Shown here in pieces: positions 12,563-27,500 of a DNA stretch of 64,000 nucleotides. The stretch covers positions 3,793,001 to 3,857,000 of the forward strand of contig JAZGTH010000015.1 of NCBI GenBank assembly GCA_036877525.1, written 5' to 3'. A program made the position numbers and the translations under genes. The notes below the pieces were generated by a model. It saw only the letters and a list, made by a program, of their open reading frames with translations. It did no database searches and was not told the origin of the DNA. The first letter of the stretch is position 1; every line of letters begins with the position of its first letter. The DNA is from Chromobotia macracanthus (taxonomy: Eukaryota > Chordata > Actinopteri > Cypriniformes > Botiidae).

Positions 12563-15500
12563 TAAAGAAAGAGAGAGAGAGCTATAAAGTGGGAGAGAGA
12601 GATTAAAGAGAGAATGAGAGAGTATGAGCTATAGAGAGAGAGAACAGAAAAAGGGGGGGCGATCAGATAGCAGTGAGAGAACTCCCCGCTCATGCTGTTT
12701 TTGGGTCACTGCTTGCAGTAAATGCGGCGCTGCATGCAGATGCACAGAAAGATGGTGGCACATGGTGGCTGGGATTCTGACAGATGCTGCTGTAACAGTT
12801 TCTATTTTGGTTTTATTTCACACAAATTCACAAATATTTTGTGGGTCTTCAGTCATTGAATGGATTTTACTGTTTCAGCATTTTATTTGTGCTCAATTAT
12901 CTTGCACACATATACTGCAGTGATTACTGTAGTGAATATATTCATGATTGATTACTGATTACCGTAGTGAATATATTCGTAATTCATCCACAAACTGTCA
13001 TCATTTACACACCCTCGATCCAAAACAGCAAGTGAGAAACCTCATACAAACAAATAATATTTGATATCTGATGTTTTCCTGGCGTACCTGGTGAAAACGT
13101 CCAAAAACCTTCTTTTATGTTCCACAAAACACAGAAAGTCCAACAGGTTAGATTAACATGAGGATGAGTAAATAAAGACAGAGTTCCTATTTATCCTATA
13201 TTTATACAGGAGGAAAAACCTGTGCATGGTGTGTTGGAATTAACCAGACAGCTCGTCAGGGGAAAACAATGATGTAGTGTGTCACAGACTGTTTTACAAA
13301 CCGAGACAGAAATCATTATTCAACTGAACTTAATTAACTCAATGTTACACTGACGGGAAATAAGATTACCGTCACTCCACAATGTGCTCGTTCAAATGTG
13401 TGATTTCTCTTTCAATCCACTGACTGGGTCTCAATGAGCGAGCGTACATACACTTCTACTAAGTGCCGTACAAACAACTTAAAGCAGAAGTACAAAGTAT
13501 TCTTACAGGTATTGAGGGCGGTCTTACCTGAACAGTGAGGCTGCGAGCCACTCCATTGGCCGTTCAGCTGACAGGTGCGGGTGGAATCACCAATCAGAAC
13601 TCTGTCATCTAAGCACCTGTAGTGCACGGTTGAACCAAAGGTAAATTTGTCCCCGATCACGACTGCATTTGGAGGAGAACCGGGCTGCCCACAATCAACC
13701 TCTGCAGAACAAACACATTAGCTGGTTTAGACTGGATTGTAATGATTAGTTAATGCTTTAGAATGGTTAGTTTATATTATGGGCTGGTCCAGAAGAATGG
13801 TTTGACAAGTGAAGCTGGTTAGGATAGTTAGCAGCCTTGTGGAGACACCAGCATAAAGACAATATATGCTGGCGACTAGCAAGGCTGGTCTTTTTGACAA
13901 ACCAGGCTAATCTGTAAGATCGACTAGTCAGTTTATCTAAATTTTTCTTAAACTGAGAGCACTTCACTTATTGGTAGTTTATTAAATGTAGCATTATTAA
14001 ATTTAAAAAACACAAGCAGGACTTTGTGAATGGTTGCTGCTCCAATGCTGTGGAAATGAGCAGATCATGTTGAGTTCTGCAAGCACAGATTCTGTGCGGC
14101 TCTAAAGATGTCACAAAAACAAGTGCTGCGTGGGCAAATTTCGGTAGAAAAACACATCATACAAAAGAACATTACAGATTACAGAGATTACATTTACCTT
14201 ATTTAACCAAAAAGGTTTTTTGAAGTTCAAAATGTCCAGTTTTTCAGACATTGTAGTAACATTATTGCTTGGTTCTAAGACCGTTATTCAAACATATTTT
14301 AATTCTGTAACTTTTGGAAACGTTCCACCACCTATTTAATAGCAACGTTTCTGATATATCATATGTAACATAAAAGAAATGTTCTATTAATATTACGGCA
14401 AGAACGGTTTTTGATAACTTTGAGAGTTCTGAGAAAGTTCCCTGTTAGCTGGGTTCTAGCAAAATTATGCAAATATCCGATATTCAGGCGGTGCTTCTAC
14501 AAGACCCTAAACCAGTCATTTTAAACAGACTAGGTGATTTTAAAACCTCTAGTTATGCACACCCCTAAACTTTAAACCTGAAGATGAATTCACCTGAAGA
14601 TGTACGACACATCTCTTATGTGCTTCTGAATAAGCACACATAAGCTCTTCCGTTCAATTTAGCTAAGCTGCTTTTCAAGTCCGTGTTTTGATGTTTATTT
14701 TCTTTTGAATTGGAAATGCACCTGAATTACCCTGAGGCAGTTAAAACTTTAATAGTATTCATCAGACTCAAAGGCTGATGAGGGAGAAGAAGATGCTTAT
14801 TAAAATTCCCTGTTTAAAAGCAGCAAGTGGCCTCTGTCGGCTAAGAAAAGTGAAGAATGATCTTGTGTACACCTAAGGACACAAAAAACAAGACTAATAA
14901 ATAGCTAGCAGGATTGTTCCCTTTTCCCTCATGGCCAAAACCGACAGGAAACAGTCTAGTTTAGGTTTGAAGCAATTACAGTGACAAAGATGGAAAAACA
15001 CGAGGCAATTACAATCTCACAGGAAAATGAACACGTCTCGCTAATGAACCCGCTTGTGAATCCTCAGCATTCATCTCCATCTTGACCTTAATACTCTGCA
15101 CTTTTCCAAACCACAGAAAAGGTGTTAAATTCACTGCCGTCCACTGCTGAATCTTGAATGATGAAGACTTCTCCCACAGACAGCGAAGACTTTATCGCAA
15201 ACGTTCTGCGCTTGAGCGCGTGCTGGGTAACCCCTGACATTTTCTGTCGCCTTTCAGACTGAGACGGTTCAAAGATTGTCAACGATAAAGAGTCCAAATA
15301 AAGAGAAATGTTATAAGTGTTGGCAGACATACCCAGGCAATCTGGTAATGGCTTGTCCCAGTAACCCACCGGCTGGCAGGTTAGAACCGATGACCCGAAC
15401 AGGTAATAGCCCGGATTGCAATCATACGACACCACGGTACCAAAAGTGAAGTTCCCGTACTCGATTTTACTCTTTCTGATGGAGTTAGCTGGAATTCCAG

Positions 15501-18500
15501 GATCGGTGCAGTTAATGACTGGAGAGAAGAGACCAAAACTTTTCCATCAGGATTATTTTATAATATCCAAACAATTCGACAATTCATACATCACAGTAGA
15601 ATACGCAACAATTTAATTTGATTTATTTTGTTTAGATTACACAACTAAATTATTATTATTTGGTCATGCTATTGATGAAGAAATGCCACTCTGAAGTACA
15701 CTGAGCATTTAAAGTATTAAAAAACACAAAATTCCATGTTAAACATCTGCGTTGTTCTAAAACAATTGGTCTCTACAAAAATTATCATGAGAATGAAGAG
15801 CTTTTGAGTTATTGCCCTGTTCACATAGGCAGGAACCTTGAAACACATTGAAGTCTAACAGCTCTTTTCATTTTCATAAAATCTGTTTAAAATGCATGTC
15901 ACATTCTGTGAGTTACTTTGACTCTGATTGTGTGGTAAAGAATTTTTCATGGTAAAGAAGATCATCTGTGCTCCATAGAGAAATGAACATCATATGGGTT
16001 TGGAAAAACATCAGGCTAAATAAATGATGGGAGAATGTCATTCTGCATGAATTATTCTCTAAAGCACTGAGATATATGGCAGAATAACATTACAATGCTG
16101 CCAGATGTAGTACTCTTACATTTAGCTCCAGTCTCAAGGTATTTTCAAGGTAACTCAAACACTCTGTCCTAACCAGGCGTGACACAACAAGTTTGCGAGC
16201 AAAAAAGTAATTTGTCTGTACTGAAGGCGAAATGCTGCACAACGCGCCATGATGGGCCTGCTGAACATATTTAACATCTAATAACAGATTTCCTTCACAG
16301 CGGTGCTGGTTTCATGTCTCGTATCAGTGTGCATGCTCTTTCTCCTCACATTATTTCCTCTCAAGTCAATATTTCATGCCTGTTTTTTATTTGGAATAAA
16401 GGGACATTAAATAAGCACAAAAATGTATCATCAAAGTGCGGAATAAACCCTGACAGGATGATCATGACTGGGGTTGCAAATTTCTGGGAATTTTGGAAAC
16501 TAAACAGGAATATTTGGGAATTACCACACACAGATGAAGACAAGTCATATGACAAGAAAGTGAATATGTTACATTTATGTTTGTATATCATACAATTTGT
16601 AAAAATGACCCTTTTTTAACTAATTCCCTTTACTTTCAATAAATTTCCCAAATATTTGAAATATTTTCAAAATGACCCAGTTTTCCAAAGCTACTCCCGA
16701 CCTTGACATCAACAAAATTACCACTTGCACACACAACCACACTTTTAAAGAATAAACTTGTGATACTACACTAACTATAGTCCTGAATCTGAGTAAGGTG
16801 AGATAAAGCATTTTATTACAATGAATTACGGTACAAAACCAGAATAAAAATAAAATACTATCACAAATCGTCCAAACCTCACTGTTTATCACTTTATCTG
16901 CTTTGACCGAATCAACAGCTACAGGTGTTCCTCAGAGACCCTCATAATCACACCACTAACAAAACAGAGATTAAATTCAAAACGTATGTCTTATCTTCTG
17001 ATTTACAGGGCTAAACTGTTACTATTCAGATTATGGCTGAATGAATTCTCACGAGTGAAAGGGCCAGAGGGCTGCGGGCTGAAATTGGTCATTCCTTTTT
17101 TAACTGCAGCAGCAGGAAAGTCATTTCCATCACTGCCACAGTTTTAAATTTGACTCTAATGAGAAAAGAAGTCATCTGGTTCAAACCTCGGCATGTGGGC
17201 GGCTGTTGGCTCCACTGGCGGTCGGCTTGGCACTGCGCTTGAGATGGCCCTTCCAGAATGTAGCCGTTGTTACAGAAAAATGTCACCACATCATTCAGGT
17301 TGAAGCCGTCGCCAACCGTACGGCCGTAGATAGGACTGCCCGGGTGTCCACAGCTGATAGCTAACAGCCAAAAGATAAATAATAATGTTAATATAACCGT
17401 TGTGATGTTTACAGTAATAGATAAAGGTTTGGACTCACCCCCTCATTCTCTGTAATAAATATTTTAAACAAGCAGAAGAATAGTCAAGTCAAAACAAATG
17501 AAACATGACAACATTTTGGAAAATATATAATAATCAATACAATGTTAGACATATTAAAACTCAAATATATTAGGTCCCTAACAAATTAGATCAGAACCCA
17601 TTTCAATTTTCGAGCACAGTTTTAAAGCTTTTTAAAATACAATCAGTCAAACGTGTCTGACTGAAGGTGCCTCTGGAAGTGCTTTTCCACCGTTTTATCT
17701 GTGTAGAAGAAATCTTCAATTCTTGACAAGAAATATCAAAAACCTGAATGCAAGCAAATATCTAAAAAGCTTTACATTGTGGCGTGTACACACAAAACAA
17801 AACAAGCATCAAAGTCACCCACACAAGATAAAGTGATGTTGCTTTTCATCACCAGCAAAGTCGGGATTTAAAGACTTTTATCTCATCCTTTATTGGCTAA
17901 ATTCTGGTTTGTTTACGTTACACATCAAGCTAATCCCTTGGATGCAAACCAAACTTTACCCATAATGCTGTTGTATTCTCGTACCAGAGCAGGAACTTAC
18001 ACACACAGGAAGGGAGCTGACCGGACCAGTTGTGATCCTGTTGACATATGCGTACAGAGGAACCGATGAGCCGGAATCCTGGATTACACTGATACACCAC
18101 CGTGTCCCTGTAGCCGAAGTTCTCACCGATCACCTGACCGTTCACAATCCTTTCCGGAACTCCACAGTGACCAGCTGAGGGAAGACCATGGAGAAAATCT
18201 GATCTCAAAGACTGACATTATTCTGGTGTGCTCAACATCACCCACTCTGGAATCCAGGAACAAACTACCTACATGTTCCTGGATCAACATTCCTTCAGAT
18301 GGACAGATAGGGTTTACATCTGAGCTGAGGTTGTGATCACCCTTTTTTTATCTAGTTTTAGAGGTAGGTTATGGTTCGAGTTGGGCCTAGGGCTGGGAAT
18401 TGAAAATCAGTTCATATTCAGAATTAGTTCCCTTCACAGAAATGGGACATATCCCAGCAAACACTATTTGGTCATAAGAACCTTTCCCTACATTTCCATT

Positions 18501-21500
18501 AAGTAACCAAAACAATAAACGTTATTTTGAATATATCATTCTAGGAATGTTCAAAATGCAACGTTTTTAGACATTGTATTAACATTAATGCTTGGTTATA
18601 ATGTTATTGAAACATTTTTTAATTCTATAACTATAAAACATTCCACTAACTACTTAAGAGTAATGTTTTTGATATATGAAATATAACGTTTATTGCAAGA
18701 ATGTTTTCTGAGAAGAACTTTGAGAAACTTTCAGAGAACATCTGCCAACTTTCTGAGAACATTCCCTGTTAGCTGGGATACCTCACAGACAAACCAAATC
18801 CATTTTGACTGTTTAAATCAACAAAGACAGAGGAAAAGTGACAGAACACAAACAAACACAACACCAGCCTTTGTTAAAGGCAGGACAGGCAATTGTTTTC
18901 CAGAAACCTTTCTTGTTACGCTGGTTGAAAGTCTTTACATCCTGGCTAAGATCTAACGCTTTTAGTTTTACTCTAGTTTGCTGCTGCTAGCCCCTCTGAA
19001 ACTGCCTACCCTACCTTTAAGTTAAATGGAATTTGACTCATCAGAATTCCAATTCATATAACTCTGGGACAAGTTGCATTTGGGTAAATCATGTTGTGCA
19101 GTCCAACTTTTAAAAATGAACGTTCAGTCCCCTAACACAAACTGCAGTATAAATGCATCTGTGGAGATCTGCAGAAAGAACGTGGAGAACTTCAGTGTGG
19201 ACAAAGGGAATGCACAATACAGTTTGACGGAGAGATGATGTGATGAATGACAAAGAAAGATGATAAATCAGAAGCTGTCAGTTGTTTCCTCTGTTTTGAT
19301 TGATGATGGAGCTCCACAGAAGTCTGCACACTTCACAGAGCAGAGCGGCCACTGAACTAATGCACAAATCATTTCTTTACCTCCTTCCCATTCCAGGAAA
19401 TCACTTCATTTCCTGCCGCACCGTTTGGATCTGAAATTATTCTATTACACAAAGATGCCTGTGCAATCTGTGCCCAGGGGAACATGATGAAGAAACGTGA
19501 AGATCCACAAAGATTATTTTCCCTCTGTTGTAAAACCTCCCCTGCTAAAGCCAGCTGAAACCAGTCTGAGGTGGTTAGCTGATCTCCCATATTGGTATGT
19601 TTTGAGGTTTTGGGATTCTTTACAGGTAGGCAGGCTGAGAGACCGGCTACCCAGCTAACAGGGAATGTTCTCAGAATGTTGGCTAATGTTCTCTAAAAGT
19701 TCCCTCAAAGTTATCAAAAAAACGTTCCTGCAGTAAGGTTAGTAGAATGTTTTTTAATGTTATATATCAAAAATGTTAAGCTGTTAGTGAAATGTTTTAA
19801 AAACATGTTAAGTTCATACAAACAAGCAATAATGTTAATACAACATCTAAAAACCTGGATATTTTGAGCGTTCCTGGAACATTCAAAACAAACTTTCCAC
19901 AGTTTTTGTAACTTAATGGAAACATTACAGAAATGTTCTTGCAACCTAAAACAGTTAGCTGGATAGACCTTCTAAACCCAGTTAAAACCAGCAAACCATC
20001 TTAGGCTCAGATTTTTCAGAAGCCTACAAAGGCTGCACACTATGTTTTGAAACGAAGCCTTTATTTGCTGCCAATAACAGTGATGCTGCACAAAAGCACG
20101 ACAAGTTAAAGCATGGTTGCTATGGAAATACAGATAATTAAATGCCACAGAACTCTTTCTAAGGCCTTGTTCAAGGATCCCGTCTCTGTTAAAAGGTTAC
20201 GCTGATGGAAATGTCTAACAGAGGTGACGTTCTGAAAGAGAAGTGCTTTGTTGTGTTACCCAGACAATGTGTTTCCGTTCCACTCCAGAGACCTGAAGCC
20301 AGGCATTCTCGTACGGTGGAGCCCACCAGAATGTAGCCCGAGTTGCAGGTGAAAATGGCCGTTGCTCCGAAGGTCGTCTGCGTTCCAATTTTCTTTCCAT
20401 TAGGAGGAGTGGGCAGCTCTCCGCACGAAATAACTGCGGTAAGAGGCAATACACAGTGCAAAATGAATCGGCACGCACCACAGAGTCAAAATGTACTGTG
20501 ATTTACACCCCATCTGAGAGCCTGCTACTCAGCCCCAAAAACACACGAGAAATTGGGGGAAATATCTCAGAGAGAAATAGCCTTAAAGAAACCTGTGTCA
20601 CACAGAATGTCAGCCTTTCTAACAGTTAAGATCTTCTAAACGTCTTAATTCTTGTCCAATGTTGAGGAATAACTAATACTTTAAAGTTGTAATTCGTAAC
20701 TTTTTGGTTCAAAATAAACAAAAATCAGTTACTGAGCAAGAACATGACAGATTTGTGTCACCTTACCCCAATTCACGACGGTAAGTTTACAATAATGATT
20801 TATAATTTCATATAAAGTCGGGTCTGATTTCTTGCTTATTATGATTTCCGGCTTTTGAATTTAAACTTGTCGTCCACGTCAGCAAAATAACTCCACAAGT
20901 AACCTGCAATTTTCTGTTTCAAACAGAGATGGCGGTAGAGAGGCAAAACGACAGATTGCAGCATTAATCTACTAACCTGCTTCAACTACATTTCTCAGTA
21001 GCATCACATCAGTATGTTAAACAACTTAAAATAGCTTTAAAGTAGATTCCCAAATGCTGTTGTTATTGACACATAAGCAAATGAAAAAGGATTCTGAGAT
21101 GATTTATAAATGTTTTAGAGGAGCACTGATTATATTAATATTTATTATATACAGTATGACACACACAGCAGGTCGTCCATGTAAGAATATCACAGCTGAA
21201 TCATTTGATCTGTTTCCAGCGGATTGTTGTCTCTCGTCTGGCTGTTTTTGTTTGCGTTCACCCTCAGAAGCTCGTGAGATTCTGTCAGAGGCCATCCGTC
21301 ATAAACAGCCTCTAATGTTTAGATTGAGGGAATCTACACATTTATCACCTCTGAATTTACAGCAGATGATTGTTTTTCCCACAACATTGGGAAGGCAACC
21401 ATCTGAAGACAGCACCTGCCAGTGAACGACTGCAAGAGTTACATACCAGCGAATGGATTTGCTCAGGTTTCCCACCTCATTTAGCTGTCAGTGTGTGCTG

Positions 21501-24500
21501 TTTCTTTTTTCAAATGGCTATTTAAAGAACCTTTATAAAAGGGAATTTTTATTTATTTGCACACAAGCAGAACAGATGGAGTTTGTGTCTGTTACTGTGA
21601 CACGGGCATAAAATGCCTCCTGGGAAATTTTTACTTAGTAATTACGACTAATGTCCCTTCAAGTTATTTTTGTCAGAATAAAATGGACATCTTGAGCAAT
21701 GTAATATTTCTGTCTCTCTTTTTCATCTCTTGACAAGAGGGTTTAAATCGATTTCATGTTGACTTTAGGCAAAGTTCCTTTAAAGAAGTCTCTGAACTCT
21801 GGTAATCTTCGCAACTCTTCCGAGCAGCTATTTCAGTCATACAAGAACAAGTCCTATCTGCTTGAATGGAGGAAGACAGGTATACATACATACATACAGG
21901 TATATGCCCCTCTCCCATACAATTGTTAGTATTTAACGATTGATGATTGGCTCTTTCTACTGGTAGGTGGAACTTCCTGTTCTAAAACAGCCATATTGAG
22001 CGTCGCCGATTCCTCCATTTATAGTATCAGAAGTGCAGCATCTTGTTAATTCAATAATCTTTGCTTAAGGGGTTCTAAAGATACTAGAAACACAATGGTG
22101 AAAGCTTGATCGTGGCCTTTAAACCTGCAACCTTTCTTGTCATCCTAAATATCCGGCAACTACGCTACATTAGAAAATCATAAACATAAACAAAAGACAA
22201 AAAAATATCCTGGAGAAAAGCTTGTATTTTTTCCTTTAGCAACGGGCAGCAACATACAATTTTAAAGTCCCAATTACTTACAAACTTCTACACTCCCACC
22301 CCACTGAGTTCTTGTTTGTTATGTTAATATATTTCATAGCTAATTTGATTATGCTTTCAGCTACCAATAACATGCCGTACGCTCAGTACTTGATCAAATT
22401 TAAATCCAGCAGGATTCTGCAGATTTTCCCTAAATTAAGTGCAGAGAAAACGTCTGCAGATGTCATCTGTGCCTAACAATGAGCGTCTGGATGCTCGCGG
22501 CACCCGAGCTGCTAATCCTTCACAAGTCAGCAGTCAACTGACAAAATCATTAGTCTTGTTGTCTGGTCCAGATGACCTTAAGAAAAGGCCATCTTAACAA
22601 GGTCTGGGATTGTGTATGTTATCCTTCCCACAGTCTTCATTTCTGAGCAACAAATGAAGCATATAACTTACTCTTGCAGCGCGGTCGCTCGTTTCTCCAG
22701 CTCCATGTCCCATTGGCTGTGCAGTGAATGTGGGCGGGGCCCAGCCGGTAGTAGCCAGGGTTACAAGTAAAGGCCACTTTAGTGCCGAATTCATAACGAG
22801 AGCCATTTACAATCCTCCACCTGCCGTGATCCAGGGTGAAGGAGCCGATACTGGGACAAACCACAACTGTGAAAATAAACAGCATTAGCTGTTAGCCAGG
22901 GGACACATTTAACACTTCTAATGATGCTTCTAATGTTAGCCAAGGTTTCTTGCACCCCAAACAGTCATAATTTAATTTAACGCAAGGTTGCGCTACAAGG
23001 GAGGCCATGCCCCCTGCCAGACCGCCAAATACGGCTTACCTATGTGTACCCACGACTTCACACTAGGTGTTATGGAAATGCGGGCAGCCATATGTTAATG
23101 TATTATCATAACCATATTTAAATGAGTCATTTTTTCAGTTTAGTTTTAATAAAGGATCTGGGGAGAAAGCTTATGCTGTTAATGTAACGTACAGAGTAGT
23201 TTGAACTTTATTATTGCAAAATCCTGTTTTCCATGAAATGGCCCTATTAACAGACTACTGGCTTTGATTTAAAACCTAGTGAGTTGCCCTACTATCTAGT
23301 ACCTTCACTTAGTAAGGCAGCTAGCTTCTCATAATACTGATTTGAAGTGCTCTACACACTACTCGAATATTTCATATTAACAACACTCCTTAAAAGTGAG
23401 ATGTGACTCAGTGATTTTAATAAAGTTTGATGTTAACATTGGCACTTTCATCCATACTTTCTGCTGTTAAAGGAGCCACGGCTATATTTTCTCTTGCTTT
23501 GCCATGTTGCGGTAAAGGAAACATGATTTCTGTCTTGGAATTTAGCCAGAAGTAGTTATCTTAAGAGCCTGGGTAATTCTCCTGACTTATCTTTTGAAAT
23601 AGTGTGCCAATGATGCATTAAAATGTTTAAAAGCGTATTAGCTTAGGAAACAGAGTGACTGCACCCAAATTATGATGGCAAAGCTGGGGAATATTGGAAA
23701 TATTCCAAATTGGAATATTACAGGAATTAATGGGAAACTCTGTGTCATTTTTTAAAAACTTTATCATATACAAACAGAACTATAAACATACTTGATTCCT
23801 CGACAAATTGCTCATCTTCATCTGTCTCATTATTCCCATATATTTACATTTACATGTATGCATTTCACAGACAGTTTCATCCAAAAAGATTTATATTTTA
23901 TCAGTACATTGTTTACTAGGAACTCAACCCACAACCTTTGCGTTGCTAATGCAATGCTCTACCAACTACAGGAACACTGTTTTCCTGTAAATTTTGCAAC
24001 CCTAGCCCAAATATGGTCAATGTAATCATTCCAACAGTGTGACAATCTGAACGCAGTGGATTTGGTTTGCCATCACCTGTGCAGCGAGGGATTTTATTGT
24101 GGTTACTCCAGGTGCCGTCAGCCTGACACACGGTGCTGGTCACTTCTTTGGAGGACAGCCGGAAACCATCATTACAGAAATAGGTGGCCCGCGTTCCAGA
24201 GGAATAATCAGCGGCCAGCACTCCTCCATTCACAGGGGCCACGGGCGCACCGCAGGAAACCGCTGGAGAAGACAAGAAACGAGAAATTACATCCAAGACA
24301 CGGTTCTTAAAGGAACAGTTTGCTACTCCATTTGTTCCTCATGTCATATGACTTGAGAAAATTGTCGTTTTGTCATTTATGGAGCCAGAACACCGAAAGT
24401 GTTCCTGGAGTGTGTCTCAATCAGCTCATGTGTTCAGTAGTCAGGGCACTGACCAGAGAGTCAACAGGGTCCAAATGTGTCATGAGTCTGATTCACCACC

Positions 24501-27500
24501 AAAAGAGTCTGACTGAGACACATCCTTACTTATTGAAGCATTATTGCTTCATTGACATGATGTTTGGTTTGGTCCTCTAACAATTCTGCGACAACTGCAC
24601 CTGCTACATTTGCATTAGAGGCACTCTGCTGTTGTCATTAAAATCAACGCACGTCCCATCTGCCGATGGCTGTATACGAAAGACCAACAAAGAATCACCC
24701 ATGAAAACCTGATTTTTCCCCAGGAACTGCATAATACAATTGGCTTCTGATTTGTTTACTGGAATCTAAGACGATCATCATTTGACAGATGTTGCGGGAA
24801 ATGATGCATTGAGAATGTTTTACAAACAGCGTTATTTCTTCTGCAAAATGACTTAAAGAATTGTTAATAAAATTATAAAGCCGGAATCGCCTGCAGCTCC
24901 CATCCAGGGCGAGAAAATAATGACAATTTACAGTTTTGGGTGAAGCAATTCTGTAAAAAAAGCTAAAATGAACTTACGGAGAACAAAAACCTTTTCAGAT
25001 GAACAAATGCGAAATAAAATGCTGGTTAAGTGAATGATCACCAGCAGCGGTACTGTCATGCCGCAGGTAAGAATGAAACATCCAGTGCAAATGCGTAGTT
25101 TCAAAATGGAAGCTTGTTAAAATCAGTATCTTGTTAACCTATCCACAGAAGCCAATCACAGCAGTAATTGGAGCAAAGCATCGAGGCACACACATCTTGC
25201 CTGGTTTTGCAGCAGGTGAGAGAAGGTCAAGCCAATGCCATGGATTTAATTCCCAGCGAGTGAACTTGGAATTAACCCTCTCCCTGCTGAGACCCGAGTT
25301 TATAGCCGCATACAAGCACCTCATTTCCAGATACAGCCACATGTGTCATTCCTGCTATGCGGCACATTTTCATATCGCCATCCAAATTTAAACTTTACAA
25401 ACTAGATCAAATAAATAAAAAACGTTTTTAAAGCTGCAAACCGTAACGTTTGGCTCTCCACCGCCATTTCTGTTTGACACATAGAACTGCAGGGTACCTG
25501 CAGAGTTTTTGTAACGTGGATGACAAGTTTATATTATAAACAACTGTTTATAGAACAAACTACAACAACCCTGTACCCATCTATAGTAGCTGGACATATG
25601 ATAAAGTAGCCAGATTTTCTTCTTTCTGTTGACAGACGGACATTTCCCCACAAAATCAGACCTGACAGCTCAAATTATAAATCATTATTGTAAACTCATC
25701 GTTGAGAATCGAGGTAAGGTAACAAGACTGTGTTGAACACTGACCTGTCATATACTCAACTGATTTTCGTTCATTTTTAACCAAAAAAGTTACAGATTGC
25801 AGCTTAAAACTGGTAAAACATGTTGTCCAAGGTTATTTTTTAAAGATTCTTCCAGAAATATTCATTTATTCAGTTATTGTTGTTACTAACTAACTAACTA
25901 ACTAACAAGCCAGATCTTTAATCATACAGTTCCCCATGACAAGCGACAACAGCAAATCATTTGTTGAATAAAACAGTCGACTTATCATCATAAACAAAAC
26001 CATAATAATTTCAGATTAACACCATAATGAAATAATGAACATTTGCTAACATTAGCTCTGTATTTTTATCCTATAAATTTCCATTTTGTTAATTTTCTTG
26101 ACACTGTGTAAATAATCAAGTTGATTAATTATCTCGAAACAAATGAGCTTAAGATCGTAATTCTCAGAGGCTGCTTACACTTATAGAAGTTCATTAATTT
26201 ACAACATAACTTCCAGAGTTCAAACGTTACTGCATAGCAGAAACAGCCCACCTACATTCTGACCCTAACAGGTCCACGCTCTGAACAGACGTCCTCAAAT
26301 GGTAAAGTGTGAGCACGCAGAACTGTAATTAGCCAGCGTGGCAGAAATTTTTAATTAAACACTTGGAAAAGGTGCTGGAGTTGCTCTAAGCAACATCAAT
26401 ATGGTGCTGAAACATTATGGGATGTCCAATTATTGAGTGCTAAAACTCTATTCAAATAAATCCAACATAACAATGGCGCCCTCATAAAATGCTAATAACA
26501 GCTAAACAAAAAGCAGAAGCTCATTCAGTGGTATTAATTTGCAAAAACAAAGAGCCAGTTGATCAATGTTGTTGGCACTTGACTTAGTCTGTACTTGCTA
26601 CAATTATTTAATTCCCGAAAACACCTTCCAAAGGCCGGAAGCAGCGCTCATCTTACACTATGTGTGTTATTGTCCAATTAGACGCTAGAAAGACTAGCAA
26701 CTGGCCAATCAAAGTTCATGGCTGTAAATGGCTATGATGTACAAGGTTATTGGCTATCAAAAGTCCTTCAATGTGTCCTGTCCAAACTTTGTGTTTCAAC
26801 AGTAAAAATCAACTTTTTATTTGTTCCTTGAATTTCCTTTTTTAATCGAGAAGTACTTTGTTCAAGCCCTCTCTGGGCTGTTTTTTTTCTAACCAGTACT
26901 TTGAATAAGTGAAACAAATGTTCTCCACTCAAAAATTACAAAACAAAGCCACGATTGTTACCGGTGAAGGTTAAAACACAATAGCATTTTGCAAGCGACT
27001 CTTCTAATTTAACTCAGCAGTCAGTGAATGATGTAATTTGGACAAAGTAAGGAAATATAAAATCAACACCTTGACAGGCAGGCACAGACGAATCCCAGGC
27101 CAGATACCCGAACTCGGTTCTCTTGCAAACAGCCATATTTTTCCCGATGAGCCTGTAGCCGCGGTCACAGGCCCAGCGGACGACACTGTTGGCGTGGCCA
27201 CCCGTCTGACTGACCACAAAGCCGTGCTGAGGAGAGTCTGGTGTGCTGCAGTACATCGCTACAGATAAAAGCACGAACCGTTAAACACTTTCACATTAAC
27301 TTAATACACTGTCATCAACAGAGATATGAAATATTTCTACTCTAATTCTGCCTTCAAGCTACAATCAAGGTGGAAGTTAACTGACATTAATCCTAGAAAA
27401 TTGTAATTATGATTCTGGCTGTTCAGTTTAGTTTATAAGCGCTGGAAAAAAAATGACACTCAAAACTACAATTCCCATAATTCTCTACAGCACAACAAAA

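Larger units (their letters stand above)
9452..13527 (-). other. Intron sushi21-sushi22
   Basis: It holds one CCCAGCTAAC element with 43-47 bp flanking direct repeats and a 0.4 kb GA-rich tract. Open frames on the plus strand at 11.5-12.6 kb are not gene-like. Confidence 0.85.
13702..15332 (-). other. Intron sushi20-sushi21
   Basis: It holds a CTGGTT/CCAGC-rich repeat at 13.74-13.92 kb and a 5'-truncated CCCAGCTAAC element at 14.2-14.45 kb. Nothing is recognised beyond that. Confidence 0.85.
18175..20259 (-). other. Intron sushi17-sushi18
   Basis: It holds two CCCAGCTAAC elements in opposite orientation (18.45 and 19.65 kb) and a short TTAAAGGCACGGTAGGC element between them at 18.87-19.02 kb. 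Confidence 0.85.
24263..27069 (-). other. Intron sushi14-sushi15
   Basis: It holds one full-length AGCTGCAATC-family element at 25.43-25.81 kb and a short CTAA repeat near 25.9 kb. Nothing else is recognised. Confidence 0.85.

Noticed and set aside
11885..12565. 226-codon plus-strand open frame with Arg-Glu runs
   Set aside because: It is a translation of the GA microsatellite; no domain, no flanking gene structure.
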